This document shows positions 35,898 through 43,653 of a DNA stretch of 64,000 nucleotides, piece by piece (the first letter of the stretch is position 1; each line of letters opens with the position of its first letter). Below the pieces are notes generated by a model. The model did not search any database, was not told the origin of the DNA, and was given only the letters and a program-made list of their open reading frames with translations. The stretch is taken from the NCBI GenBank assembly GCA_022821845.1, contig JAJECT010000027.1:62001-126000 (forward strand). The letters run 5' to 3'. Position numbers and translations under genes: made by a program. The DNA comes from Rhodothermales bacterium (GTDB taxonomy: Bacteria > Bacteroidota > Rhodothermia > Rhodothermales > VXPQ01).

Positions 35898-36233
35898 GAA
35901 GCCTGCACGTCGTTGATTCGCAATAATCAGGAAATATACGGCGTATTTCGCTGGAATAAAAGTGTCCCGTTTACGAATCGGGGATCCTTGCCGCCGATTT
36001 TAAGGATACGCTGATCAATTCCACGAAGCGCAGCAGCTTGCGCGGACGACGCGACGCCAACGCCGAAACGCAGGCGTTCTCGATAAATCCCGCAGGGTCC
36101 GTCGCGCCCATGCGCCCGGCCTGAAACTTTCCGCCCCGATCCGGGTAAAGGATTGTTCAGCCCGAAAAGCATCGGGCAAACACATTCGCCAGCCCCGCGC
36201 GGGGCGCTTTATTTACGAGAGGAACTTGTCGCT
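35898..36233. other. Intergenic region with palindromic hairpin
   Basis: There are 336 bp between divergent genes. A perfect palindrome GCCCCGCGCGGGGC (36192-36205) followed by a T-rich GCTTTATTT resembles a terminator or leader hairpin just before the small basic-protein gene. A second small hairpin CCCG-8-CGGG lies near 36158-36173. An 81-codon minus-strand frame (35927-36172) has no coding signature and was not called. Confidence 0.45.
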
Positions 36234-36329
36234 ATGCCATGCGGACGTAAACGCAAAAGACACAAGATCGCTACCCACAAAAGGAAAAAGCGTCTTCGGA
36301 AGAACCGCCACAAGAAGAAAGGAAGATAA
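36234..36329 (+). CDS. AURKAIP1/COX24-type ribosome-associated peptide
   Basis: A 31-residue, extremely basic peptide beginning MPCGRKRKRHKIATHKRKKR and rich in Lys, Arg and His throughout. It matches the short conserved AURKAIP1/COX24-domain proteins found across Bacteroidota, relatives of mitochondrial mS38 and mycobacterial bS22, which sit on the small ribosomal subunit near the decoding centre. The gene has its own leader with a GC palindrome and is easily missed because of its length. The role is inferred from the family. Confidence 0.85.
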   Translation: MPCGRKRKRHKIATHKRKKRLRKNRHKKKGR

Positions 36330-36378
36330 ACGTCGGGCATGACCTGACCAACCACCTGACTAAACGGGCTACGGTCGA

Positions 36379-36714
36379 ATGAAGCACTATTCGCTGGGCA
36401 ATATCGTTCGAACAGGCGTATGGGGCCTTGTCGTCGGCGCCGCCGCGGGCTTTGTCGCGGGGCTTCTGCTGGCGCCGGGCGAAGGAAGAAAACTGCGCCG
36501 GCGCCTTGTTTATCAGCTGGAAACGATGGCGGATCGGGTCGGGTCGGCGGTGGAAGACTTCTCTGGCGCAGAGCGCGACAGCGAAGCGCGGCGCACGGGC
36601 AACCAGCTCGTTGAGGACGCCGAAGAAGAAGCGCGGCGGATTCGGGACGAAATAGACACATTGCTTGGAGACGCCCGAAGCGCCTCCGCCCCGCCCGCCG
36701 AAAAAACAACGTAA
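36379..36714 (+). CDS. YtxH domain-containing protein
   Basis: A 111-residue protein with one N-terminal membrane helix in the YtxH pattern (GLVVGAAAGFVAGLLLAPGEGRKLRRRL, the LLAPxxG motif) followed by a charged helical tail. YtxH proteins are general-stress membrane proteins of unknown mechanism. It lies 49 bp after the ribosomal peptide gene and before yaaA, another stress gene. Confidence 0.85.
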   Translation: MKHYSLGNIVRTGVWGLVVGAAAGFVAGLLLAPGEGRKLRRRLVYQLETMADRVGSAVEDFSGAERDSEARRTGNQLVEDAEEEARRIRDEIDTLLGDARSASAPPAEKTT

Positions 36715-36770
36715 AAACCGTACTATTCAGGATTGCCGGCCACCGCACCCCGCTGGCGCACTGCTGTCCC

Positions 36771-37583
36771 ATGGCGAACTTTTCGATTCTTCTTGCGCCT
36801 TCCGAAAAATCTCAAGAGGGGGGCAATCCTTTCGTGCCGGACATGTTCGACTATCGCACGCCGAACACGTTCAATTATTTCAACGAACTGAACATCGAGC
36901 GGCGGAAGGTCATCGGCGCGGTGCAGGAATCCATCGAAGCCGGGGATCGTCTCGAAGCATTGTTTGCGACCCGGGGCGAAGACCTTGAACGCGTCACCCG
37001 AATTAACCAGGAAATCTACGACGCGCCGCTCATGGCTGCCCTGGACCGTTTCAGTCCGGGCGTCATGTACGAGGCCATGGATTTTCAAGGATTGCCTACG
37101 GGCGCCCAACGCCGCCTGCTGGAAAACGGAGTCATCCTGTCCGGATTTTTCGGATTGTTGCGCCCGGACGATCTGGTCCCCGACCATCGGCTGCCCATGG
37201 AATCGAATGTGCCGGGCGTCGGCGCGCTGACCGATTTCTGGCGTCCCGTCCTGAGTCCCGTGCTCAACCGGACGATCAAGGGCGCCTTCGTCTGGAACAT
37301 GCTCCCCGATTCGCACCTCCCCGCCTGGGAAGACGACCACGGGTATGCGCAATGCGTACGCGTCCGGTTCTACGACGAAAAGAAGGGCGCGCGACAAGCG
37401 ACGCGTAGCGACATGGCGCCGATTACGGGAAAACTGGTTAATTTCATTGTGCGCGAGGCCGTGGACAATCTGGACGCCTTGCTTGCGTGGAAACACCCGG
37501 ACGGATATGCGTACGACGCGGACGGCTCCACGGAAAACGAGGCCACGAAGGAAATCGAAATCGCCTTCGTAAAACGCGCCTGA
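36771..37583 (+). CDS. yaaA: YaaA family peroxide stress protein
   Basis: A 270-residue DUF328 protein. The family opening is LLAPSEKSQEGG, with the later blocks YDAPLMAALDRFSPGVMYEAMDFQGL, GVILSGFFGLLRPDDLVPDHRLPM and the C-terminal KLVNFIVREAVDNLDAL. E. coli YaaA limits free iron during hydrogen-peroxide stress and binds DNA. Length and motif order are normal. Confidence 0.88.
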   Translation: MANFSILLAPSEKSQEGGNPFVPDMFDYRTPNTFNYFNELNIERRKVIGAVQESIEAGDRLEALFATRGEDLERVTRINQEIYDAPLMAALDRFSPGVMYEAMDFQGLPTGAQRRLLENGVILSGFFGLLRPDDLVPDHRLPMESNVPGVGALTDFWRPVLSPVLNRTIKGAFVWNMLPDSHLPAWEDDHGYAQCVRVRFYDEKKGARQATRSDMAPITGKLVNFIVREAVDNLDALLAWKHPDGYAYDADGSTENEATKEIEIAFVKRA

Positions 37584-37614
37584 CGCGCACCTGACACGTA
37601 CCGAGCGCGCGACG

Positions 37615-38391
37615 CTACGACGCGGCGTCCGCCTCGTTCAGCGCCATGAGCTGGCGCACGCCTTTCAGCGTCAGGTGCTCGTCTGCCTGATCTATTTCCG
37701 GGATATGCTCGGCCAAGAGGCCACCCCATCCCCCGGTAGCCACGACAAACGCTTCCTCCTGCACCGCATCCCGGATTCGGCGCGCAAGGCCGCGTACCCC
37801 CTCCACGAATCCGTACATAACGCCGGATTGCATGGCCTGGGCCGTCGAGCGCCCGACGAGCGCCGTCGGCCAGTCGGGAGCGACAGCGGGCAGCTGCGCC
37901 GTGCCTTCGCAGAGAGCCTGCAAGGCTATCGCCGGACCAGGCCCGATCGTCCCCCCGACATAGACGCCGCCGGAGCGTACAACCTCGAACGTAACGGCGC
38001 TCCCCGCATCGACGACGATCACAGAACGCGACTCCCGCGCGCCGTACTCGGTCCAGGCCGCGGCGGCGGCGGCAAGGCGGTCGGCGCCGAGGGTTTCCGG
38101 GCGGGCGATATCGAGGCGAAACGGAAGCCGCATCGCAGCATGGATCCGAACGGGGACAAGGCCCCGGTCCGACAGCAAGCGCGCGAGGCGCGCCTCCGAA
38201 GCGGGCGCGACGGACGCGACGCCGACCCGATTGGCAACCTGCGCGGCGGCAGGCGCCCTGCGCAGCGCCTCATCCAGCGCGGCCTCCATGCCCGACGGAT
38301 CATGCGGCAGCGAAAACGCATGGCGCAGCCGATCCCCTTCGAACACGCCTCCCTTGACGGCGCTGTTGCCTATGTCGAATGCAAGTTGCAT
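37615..38391 (-). CDS. coaX: Type III pantothenate kinase
   Basis: A 258-residue enzyme performing the first committed step of coenzyme A synthesis. The ASKHA-fold motifs are visible: DIGNSAVKGGVF (phosphate 1), GADRLAAAAAAWTEYG, VVDAGSAVTFEVV (phosphate 2) and GGTIGPGPAIALQAL. The pantothenate-binding segment follows. ATG at 38391 puts the first strand at the N-terminus; 38400 would add three residues. birA lies immediately upstream (12 bp). Confidence 0.93.
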   Translation of the reverse strand: MQLAFDIGNSAVKGGVFEGDRLRHAFSLPHDPSGMEAALDEALRRAPAAAQVANRVGVASVAPASEARLARLLSDRGLVPVRIHAAMRLPFRLDIARPETLGADRLAAAAAAWTEYGARESRSVIVVDAGSAVTFEVVRSGGVYVGGTIGPGPAIALQALCEGTAQLPAVAPDWPTALVGRSTAQAMQSGVMYGFVEGVRGLARRIRDAVQEEAFVVATGGWGGLLAEHIPEIDQADEHLTLKGVRQLMALNEADAAS

Positions 38392-38402
38392 GGGATGCAA
38401 AT

Positions 38403-39266
38403 TTATCGGACCGCAGTGACTTCGCCGGCATGAAACGTCTGTACGCCCTCGTCCGTGGCGAGCAGCAGGCCGCCGGTCTCCCCCAGTCCCGCAACAATCC
38501 CCTGCACGGTCCCTTGCCCGTGCGCAAAGCGAAGTTCCGCAGGCGCGTTCAGATTATACATCCGGTTCATGTATTTTTTCAATATATCGAGCGCGTCTTC
38601 TTCAAGCAGGCGAAGCGCCTGGTCGATCCGATCGAACAAGGCGGCAAGCAGGTGGGCGCGGCGAACCGGGCGCCCCGTAGCCAAAAGCAGCGACGTCGCC
38701 TGGCCTTCGATCTCAGGGGGCAACGTATCCTCGTTGACATTGACCCCAACGCCAAGCACGACGGCGCGCGCCGCAACGGAGGGCTGGCCCGCTCCGGCGG
38801 ATTCCAGGAGCATTCCGCAGCATTTTCTGTCGTCGATCAGGATGTCGTTGGGCCATTTTATCTGCGTACGCAGAGGCGCCGCCATGCCATCTATCGCTTC
38901 CGCCGCCGCCACGCAGGCCGCGATCGTAATAAGATTCCATCGGTCGGGCGGCAATGTCGGGCGCAAAACCACAGAAAACGTAAGGTTGCGTCCGCTGCGC
39001 GCCACCCATGCGCGTCCCATGCGTCCCCGCCCTTTCGTCTGCCGTTCGGCGTACGCGACGGCGCCATGGGGGGCGCCCGCCGCCGCCCACGCCAGCGCAA
39101 GGTCGTTCGTGGAGGTCGCGGCCTCGTACGAACGGAGCGCCCTCCCGACGCCGCTTCGCCGTCCGGCCCCCTGCGCGTCAAGCAGGCGACAGGCTTCGCG
39201 GGCCGGCCCGTCCGCTGTCTCGCGTGGCGATGTACCCGCAGCGTGCATATCGAAAGGCTTTGACAA
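38403..39266 (-). CDS. birA: Biotin--[acetyl-CoA-carboxylase] ligase
   Basis: A 287-residue enzyme attaching biotin to carboxylases. It carries the substrate-binding STNDLA, the biotinyl-AMP loop KGRGRMGRAW, KWPNDILID, GVGVNVNE, and a C-terminal SH3-like domain (GTVQGIVAGLGETGGLLLATDEGVQTFHAGEV). There is no N-terminal DNA-binding domain, so it is a group I enzyme without repressor function. It is cotranscribed with coaX, a frequent pairing. Confidence 0.93.
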   Translation of the reverse strand: MSKPFDMHAAGTSPRETADGPAREACRLLDAQGAGRRSGVGRALRSYEAATSTNDLALAWAAAGAPHGAVAYAERQTKGRGRMGRAWVARSGRNLTFSVVLRPTLPPDRWNLITIAACVAAAEAIDGMAAPLRTQIKWPNDILIDDRKCCGMLLESAGAGQPSVAARAVVLGVGVNVNEDTLPPEIEGQATSLLLATGRPVRRAHLLAALFDRIDQALRLLEEDALDILKKYMNRMYNLNAPAELRFAHGQGTVQGIVAGLGETGGLLLATDEGVQTFHAGEVTAVR

Positions 39267-39350
39267 GGACAGGGTAATGGGGCAAGATACGGCGCAAAAG
39301 CACAGGGGAAATATCCCGGCGCGCGGATCCGCAGAACCGCATCCGGGACG

Positions 39351-40340
39351 CTATTCGGGGACCTGCGCAGACAAAGCGCCCTGCGCGGCCGGCGCCATTT
39401 CCCGGAAATCGTAGTACTCCGCCTCGCTCGTAAACCGCTGGGCGGGCCTCAGCAGCAATTTGACGCGCGTTTCGAAACGGGTCCGGTCCGGGACCCAGGC
39501 GCCGGAAGCAAGCGGGACCGCGCTCAGGAAAAAGGCGCTTTCTTCCCGAAACCAAAGCGCCGCATGCGTACGCTCGATGTACAGGCCGGCAAGCCGATCC
39601 GAAGTCCGGTCCAGATACAATCGTACCTGCCGGATGGACCGGGAAACGTTGAAACCCGGGCGGGCCGTAATCCGAACGACCCGCACCGGCCTTGCGGACA
39701 GCAGGGAATCCGGGGCGAACGCATACCGCCATGCCTCCCGGTTTCGGGCGGAAGCGTACGGGGGGTCGTTCAGGAGAATGTGGTCCGGGAAACCGGCGGC
39801 GGCCAGCGCGCTTTCCTCCATGTTCTCTTCCGAAGACGCGAAGCGGCGCAAGTACCCGAAATCGAAGGTCCCGGAAGATTCCGAGCGGAGAGCGCGGGCG
39901 CCCGCCTCGTCGTACCGGACTTCCCGTTCGCTGGACGCCAGCAGCGTTCCGTCGGCGTCGAACTGCGCGGCGCGGGCGCGTTGCGTATGCGCATGATTCG
40001 CAAGCCCCTCGAAAGCGGAGCGAAGCGCCGTGTCGTCCAGGCGCGCCAGCAGGGCAAAGACCGAATCGGTCGCCGCCTCTTCTGCCGCCGTCGGCAACGC
40101 GGGAGGCGGCGACGGGTCCGCGCAGCCCGCCGCAAGCAATCCCAGGCCCGCGCCGCACGCAAGCGCCATCGCATACGATATCCCGTGCGATACCTGATGC
40201 GATATTCCATGCGATACCCGATGAGAGACGCGCCGAAACCGCCGCGCGAACCGCGCAAAAAGCGCCGCGAAGCGCGTCCGCAGGGCCGCAAACGGGCGGA
40301 AAAAGCCGACGAGGCGGGAATAGCGTAGCGAATAAGGCAT
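39351..40340 (-). CDS. Hypothetical lipoprotein with unusual repetitive N-terminus
   Basis: Up to 329 residues. A lipobox LGLLAAGCADP is preceded by a hydrophobic stretch starting at an internal Met (40169). From the ATG at 40340 there would be about 57 extra residues, strongly Arg/Phe-rich and ending in a duplicated VSHGIS motif encoded by a 24-bp tandem repeat. Starting at 40169 would leave a signal without positive charges, so the longer form or an unseen start may be used. The mature domain is beta-rich (SREVRYDEAGARALRSESSG..., SVRQVRLYLDRTSDRLAGLYIERT) and resembles an outer-membrane lipoprotein-carrier-like fold; the family is not identified. Confidence 0.65.
   Translation of the reverse strand: MPYSLRYSRLVGFFRPFAALRTRFAALFARFARRFRRVSHRVSHGISHQVSHGISYAMALACGAGLGLLAAGCADPSPPPALPTAAEEAATDSVFALLARLDDTALRSAFEGLANHAHTQRARAAQFDADGTLLASSEREVRYDEAGARALRSESSGTFDFGYLRRFASSEENMEESALAAAGFPDHILLNDPPYASARNREAWRYAFAPDSLLSARPVRVVRITARPGFNVSRSIRQVRLYLDRTSDRLAGLYIERTHAALWFREESAFFLSAVPLASGAWVPDRTRFETRVKLLLRPAQRFTSEAEYYDFREMAPAAQGALSAQVPE
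40176..40223. repeat. 24-bp tandem repeat inside lipoprotein leader
   Basis: Two adjacent 24-bp units (40176-40199 and 40200-40223) match at 21 of 24 positions. On the coding (minus) strand they give a repeated octapeptide HR/QVSHGIS just before the lipoprotein signal. The unit length is a multiple of three, so copy-number change would keep the frame. Confidence 0.75.
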
Positions 40341-40465
40341 CGGATTCTTACATTGCATGCGCGCATTCCGCGCTGTGCCGCGCGAACCGCAAGGGTCGGA
40401 TGCGGCGCGAGCCGGAAGCAAACAAAAATCTCCTCGATAATATAGTACGCATAATCCACAGGAAA

Positions 40466-41287
40466 ATGACTGGAAACGGATTGCTGCAAGGAAAACGAGG
40501 CGTGGTCTTTGGCGCGCTGAACGAGCAGAGCATCGGATGGGCGATCGCGGAAGCCGCGCACCGGGAAGGCGCGTCGCTTGCGCTTTCGAACGCGCCCGTG
40601 GCCCGGCGCCTCGGCACGCTGAACAGTTTGGCCGAACGCACGGGGAGCCGAGTTCTGTGGGCGGACGCCACGAACGACGACGACCTGAAGGCGCTGTACG
40701 CCGCCATCGAAGAAGACGGCCCGCTGGATTTTATCGTGCATTCCATCGGGATGGGGGTCAACCTGCGGAAAAATGTGCCGTACCCGGAGCTGAACTACGC
40801 ATGGTACCAGAAAACGCTGGATATTTCCGCAGTCAGTTTGCACCGGATCGTGCATCATGCGCTCGACGCCGACCTGCTTGCGGACGGCGCGTCCATCGTC
40901 GCCCTTACGTACATCGGCGCGCAGCGGGTGTTCTCGAAATATTCCGAAATGGGCGACGCCAAGGCCCTCTTGGAAAGCATTACGCGTTCGTTTGGCTATC
41001 GGCTGGGCAAGCGAGGCATTCGCATCAACACCATTTCGCAAAGCCCGACCCGGACCGTGGCGGGATCGGGCATCGACGGTTTCGACGCCATGTTCGAATT
41101 CGCGGAACGGATTGCGCCGCTGGGCAATGCGGACGCAGCAAGTTGCGCGGATTACACGGTCATGCTGCTGAGCGACTATGCCCGCATGGTAACCATGCAG
41201 ACGCTGTATCACGACGGCGGCTTTAGCGCCACGGGTATTTCGGACGAAGTCATCGAGGGGCTTGCAAAAGCATTTCCGCCGGGGTAG
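40466..41287 (+). CDS. fabI: Enoyl-[acyl-carrier-protein] reductase (NADH)
   Basis: A 273-residue fatty-acid synthesis enzyme of the FabI branch of the SDR family. It shows the divergent nucleotide motif GALNEQSIGWAIA (FabI-type GxxxxxSxxxA), HSIGMG at the strand-4 position, the catalytic YIGAQRVFSKYSEMGDAKALLE with the FabI-specific Tyr-x6-Lys, and RINTISQSPTRTVAGSGI for the substrate-binding loop. The start at 40466 was taken as the first ATG in the family-length frame. Confidence 0.94.
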   Translation: MTGNGLLQGKRGVVFGALNEQSIGWAIAEAAHREGASLALSNAPVARRLGTLNSLAERTGSRVLWADATNDDDLKALYAAIEEDGPLDFIVHSIGMGVNLRKNVPYPELNYAWYQKTLDISAVSLHRIVHHALDADLLADGASIVALTYIGAQRVFSKYSEMGDAKALLESITRSFGYRLGKRGIRINTISQSPTRTVAGSGIDGFDAMFEFAERIAPLGNADAASCADYTVMLLSDYARMVTMQTLYHDGGFSATGISDEVIEGLAKAFPPG

Positions 41288-41290
41288 CCC

Positions 41291-42046
41291 ATGACGCCTG
41301 CGGTCGTTTCGATCTTGTTTGCGTTCTTCTTGCAGGGATTCGGGGGGGCGCCCGCTCCTCCGGACGAAGACGACGCGCCCGCGCTCTACTACTCCATTGA
41401 ACGAAACGGCAGGTTGTACGCCCGGCCGGACCGAACCGCGCCGCTGCCCGGTTTTCGTCCGCTGGCCTTGCAGGAACCGCTCTTTTTGCTGGAAGCCCTG
41501 GACGGCTGGCTGCATGTCCGAACGGCGGACGACGCGACGGGCTTCGTGCCCGCGCAATCCGTATCCAACGTGTGGCTCCGCGTATCGAAAAAGCGGCAAA
41601 TGCTTTTTGTGTATCGGGGGGCGCATCTGGAGACCCGCCTCCCCATCGACCTGGGGCTGAATGCGATTATGGACAAGGAACGACGCGGCGGTACGCTGGA
41701 ACCCGACCACTGGCGTACGCCCGAAGGCAATTTCCGCATCGTCGCCAAAAACCCGAACAGCAAGTTCCACAAGGCGCTGGTCCTGAACTACCCTTCGGCG
41801 GAGGACGCCGAACGCGGGCTCCGGTCGGGGCTGATCGACGAGGCGGAATACCGCGCCATCCTCCGGGCGGAAGCGGCGCGCAGGATGCCTCCCATGCACA
41901 CCTTGCTGGGCGGGTACATCGAAATTCACGGCCACGGCACCGGGGCCAGCGTAAACTGGACGGAGGGGTGCATTGCCATAACCAACCGGGCCATCGACCG
42001 GCTATGGCCGATGGTGCACGTGGGCACGCCGGTGCTGGTGGAGTAA
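41291..42046 (+). CDS. L,D-transpeptidase (YkuD) with SH3-like domain
   Basis: A 251-residue protein with a hydrophobic N-terminus, an SH3-like segment (about 40-95: GRLYARPDRTAPLPGF...GWLHVRTADDATGFVPAQSV) and a YkuD catalytic domain (about 105-250). The active site reads IHGHGTGASVNWTEGCIAITN, carrying the His and the nucleophilic Cys. It would cross-link peptidoglycan by 3-3 or anchor bonds. It starts 3 bp after the fabI stop. Confidence 0.9.
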   Translation: MTPAVVSILFAFFLQGFGGAPAPPDEDDAPALYYSIERNGRLYARPDRTAPLPGFRPLALQEPLFLLEALDGWLHVRTADDATGFVPAQSVSNVWLRVSKKRQMLFVYRGAHLETRLPIDLGLNAIMDKERRGGTLEPDHWRTPEGNFRIVAKNPNSKFHKALVLNYPSAEDAERGLRSGLIDEAEYRAILRAEAARRMPPMHTLLGGYIEIHGHGTGASVNWTEGCIAITNRAIDRLWPMVHVGTPVLVE

Positions 42047-42262
42047 GGAGGGCGGGCTGCGCAGCGAGGCGGCAATATCGTATCCTTTTATTTCCCGCGC
42101 GGGAAACCTGCTTGCCTGCCCGGTGTTGAATGGGTCAAGGGGTTTTTCGTGTCGCCCGCTTCGCGCGACGCCGTATTTGCCTGGACGCCAGGCGGCGCCG
42201 GCTGCGAACGACGGATGCGCGCCGGAACCCCGGCGGCCTTGCGCTTGCCTGCGGGCTGCGCC

Positions 42263-42290
42263 GTTCTTTGCACATTGTTCTTTGCACATT
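42263..42290. repeat. Two perfect 14-bp tandem repeats before ssrA
   Basis: GTTCTTTGCACATT occurs twice head to tail (42263-42276, 42277-42290), ending 2 bp before the tmRNA 5' end. The TTTG at 42281-42284 sits about 9-12 bp upstream of the start, similar to the TAnnTTTG -7 box of Bacteroidota housekeeping promoters, so the repeat probably is, or duplicates, the ssrA promoter core. Confidence 0.75.
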
Positions 42291-42292
42291 AT

Positions 42293-42653
42293 GGGGATGA
42301 CATGGTTTCGACGGGTGGTATTCGCGCTGCAAGTTGCGTGTCGAGCTCCTCAGTCCAGCTCGTTAATATGACTGGGAACTGGTAACTGCGAACGATTACT
42401 CGTACGCGATGGCGGCGTAAGCCCCATCTGTCCAATGCATTGCTCGTTCATCGGCGTACATTGGGCATCGACTCAGATGAACCCGCTGCGACTCGTACCG
42501 GCTGAACAGGTCGCAGTCAGAAGAATCAGCCTTTGCTTGCGTCAGGCTCTTGTCGGGCGGCTTTCGATGCAAGCGAGCACGAAAGACCGACTACGCACGT
42601 AGACGCTTGTTGGTACGGCCATTCGGACGCGGGTTCGACTCCCGCCATCTCCA
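42293..42653 (+). ncRNA. ssrA: Transfer-messenger RNA (tmRNA)
   Basis: The classic tmRNA ends are both present. The 5' GGGGATG of GGGGATGACATGGTTTCGACGGG pairs with CATCTCC at the 3' end, and the T-arm reads GCGGGTTCGACTCCCGC before the discriminator A at 42653. CCA is not encoded. The tag frame runs 42388-42420 as GCG AAC GAT TAC TCG TAC GCG ATG GCG GCG TAA, giving (A)ANDYSYAMAA, a normal degradation tag for this part of the tree. It rescues stalled ribosomes with SmpB, whose gene is not in this window. Confidence 0.97.
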
Positions 42654-42814
42654 CTATCAGGGCGCCGGGGACCTTGCGCGGACCGGGAAATACGGATCGC
42701 GGCGCGGGTTTCCGGCATGCTTCTTCGATTTTTCGCACAAGAAGGGTTATATTGCGGCGGCGCGCGTGTCTTATGTAGCCAAAACCGCAACCTTCGTTTT
42801 TCCCTCCTTCGACT

Positions 42815-43036
42815 ATGGACACGCACGCGACGTACAAGAACCTTGTTCAGGCAGGCTTAACGGATCAGCAATCCGAAGCCATCGTAAACGGCCTCCGGGG
42901 CTCCCGGGATACCCTGGTGACCAATAAAAAACTGGAAGCTGCCCTGGAACGGCGTACCCGAATTATCCTTCTCGCCGTTACCGGAATCGTGTCGGCGCTG
43001 AACGCGATTCTTTTCGTTTTGCTGCAGCTGGGGTAA
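42815..43036 (+). CDS. Small DUF1640-like membrane protein (N-half type)
   Basis: A 73-residue protein with a soluble start THATYKNLVQAGLTDQQSEAIVNGLR, which resembles the N-terminus of DUF1640 (CCDC90/MCUR1-like) coiled-coil proteins, and a C-terminal membrane helix (IILLAVTGIVSALNAILFVLL). It lies after tmRNA and 5 bp before a second small membrane protein that resembles the other half of the same family. Confidence 0.6.
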   Translation: MDTHATYKNLVQAGLTDQQSEAIVNGLRGSRDTLVTNKKLEAALERRTRIILLAVTGIVSALNAILFVLLQLG

Positions 43037-43041
43037 GGAGT

Positions 43042-43209
43042 ATGGCTTTGCAAACAGAACAAGGCAACCTGGCGACCAACGATAACCTGGAAACCTTCCG
43101 GGATGGTTTGCGGGCTACAATGGCCGCTTCGGAGGCCCGGTTGCGGCGCTGGATTATCGGAAGCGCGGTCGCAATAACGGCAGCTGTTATCGGAGGATAC
43201 TTTGTGTAG
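43042..43209 (+). CDS. Small DUF1640-like membrane protein (C-half type)
   Basis: A 55-residue protein: NLATNDNLETFRDGLRATMAASEARLRRWIIG followed by one membrane helix (SAVAITAAVIGGYFV). This is the pattern of the DUF1640 C-terminal half (NLATKxDLE...LRAELxA...EARLLRWI). It follows the preceding small gene after only 5 bp, so they are probably coexpressed and may form a hetero-oligomer. Confidence 0.6.
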   Translation: MALQTEQGNLATNDNLETFRDGLRATMAASEARLRRWIIGSAVAITAAVIGGYFV

Positions 43210-43282
43210 GACTGCCAAACAGTACAGCGACGCAGAACGCGAGGATGGGACAGAAACGAGGCGTAAGGCAACCGCCAGCGAC

Positions 43283-43621
43283 ATGCTTCACTTGAATAGC
43301 GTTGCAAAGAAGGACGGAAATCCCGCGTATCGCCTGAAAATACACAAAATACCTTTGAAAAAAGGCCTACTGCGCAGACGGGAACCCCTGATCCTGTACC
43401 CATGCCTTTCTGCCTGTAAAAGATATTTCACCGTGTATTTTGACGATATAGACATGGACCTCACAGAGGCGTCTATAGCGGAATTAAAGGATGCGGTCGA
43501 ATCTGTATTGCGTATCGACTGGAAAACATATGCGATGGGAGATTCCAATGAAATGACATGGGAGGCTCAAGGGCTGAAAAACAGATTGCTTTCGTTGTAT
43601 AGCCATGACCCTGCAAAGTGA
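43283..43621 (+). CDS. Hypothetical protein
   Basis: About 112 residues from ATG 43283 (the frame is open from 43202). The N-terminal half is basic; the C-terminal half (YFTVYFDDIDMDLTEASIAELKDAVESVLRIDWKTYAMGDSNEMTWEAQGL) is acidic and looks globular. No family was recognised. Its last codons overlap the frame of the DUF899 gene, and its codon use is more AT-rich than its neighbours. Confidence 0.4.
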   Translation: MLHLNSVAKKDGNPAYRLKIHKIPLKKGLLRRREPLILYPCLSACKRYFTVYFDDIDMDLTEASIAELKDAVESVLRIDWKTYAMGDSNEMTWEAQGLKNRLLSLYSHDPAK

Positions 43622-43653
43622 AAAATGCGTTAACCAAACTTCCAATGCGCCAC

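Noticed and set aside
25265-36015. Recurring short word GGATACGCTG (25268, 28074 reverse, 36004)
   Set aside because: Three hits of 10-12 bp over 11 kb, with no flanking similarity or common position, are compatible with chance.
35927-36172. 81-codon minus-strand frame between the hydrolase and the small ribosomal peptide
   Set aside because: No coding signature, no conserved pattern, and it spans hairpins; treated as intergenic.
42600-42656. tRNA-like 3' end (GGGTTCGACTCCCGC...)
   Set aside because: It is the tRNA-like domain of tmRNA, not a separate tRNA; no D-arm or anticodon arm precedes it.
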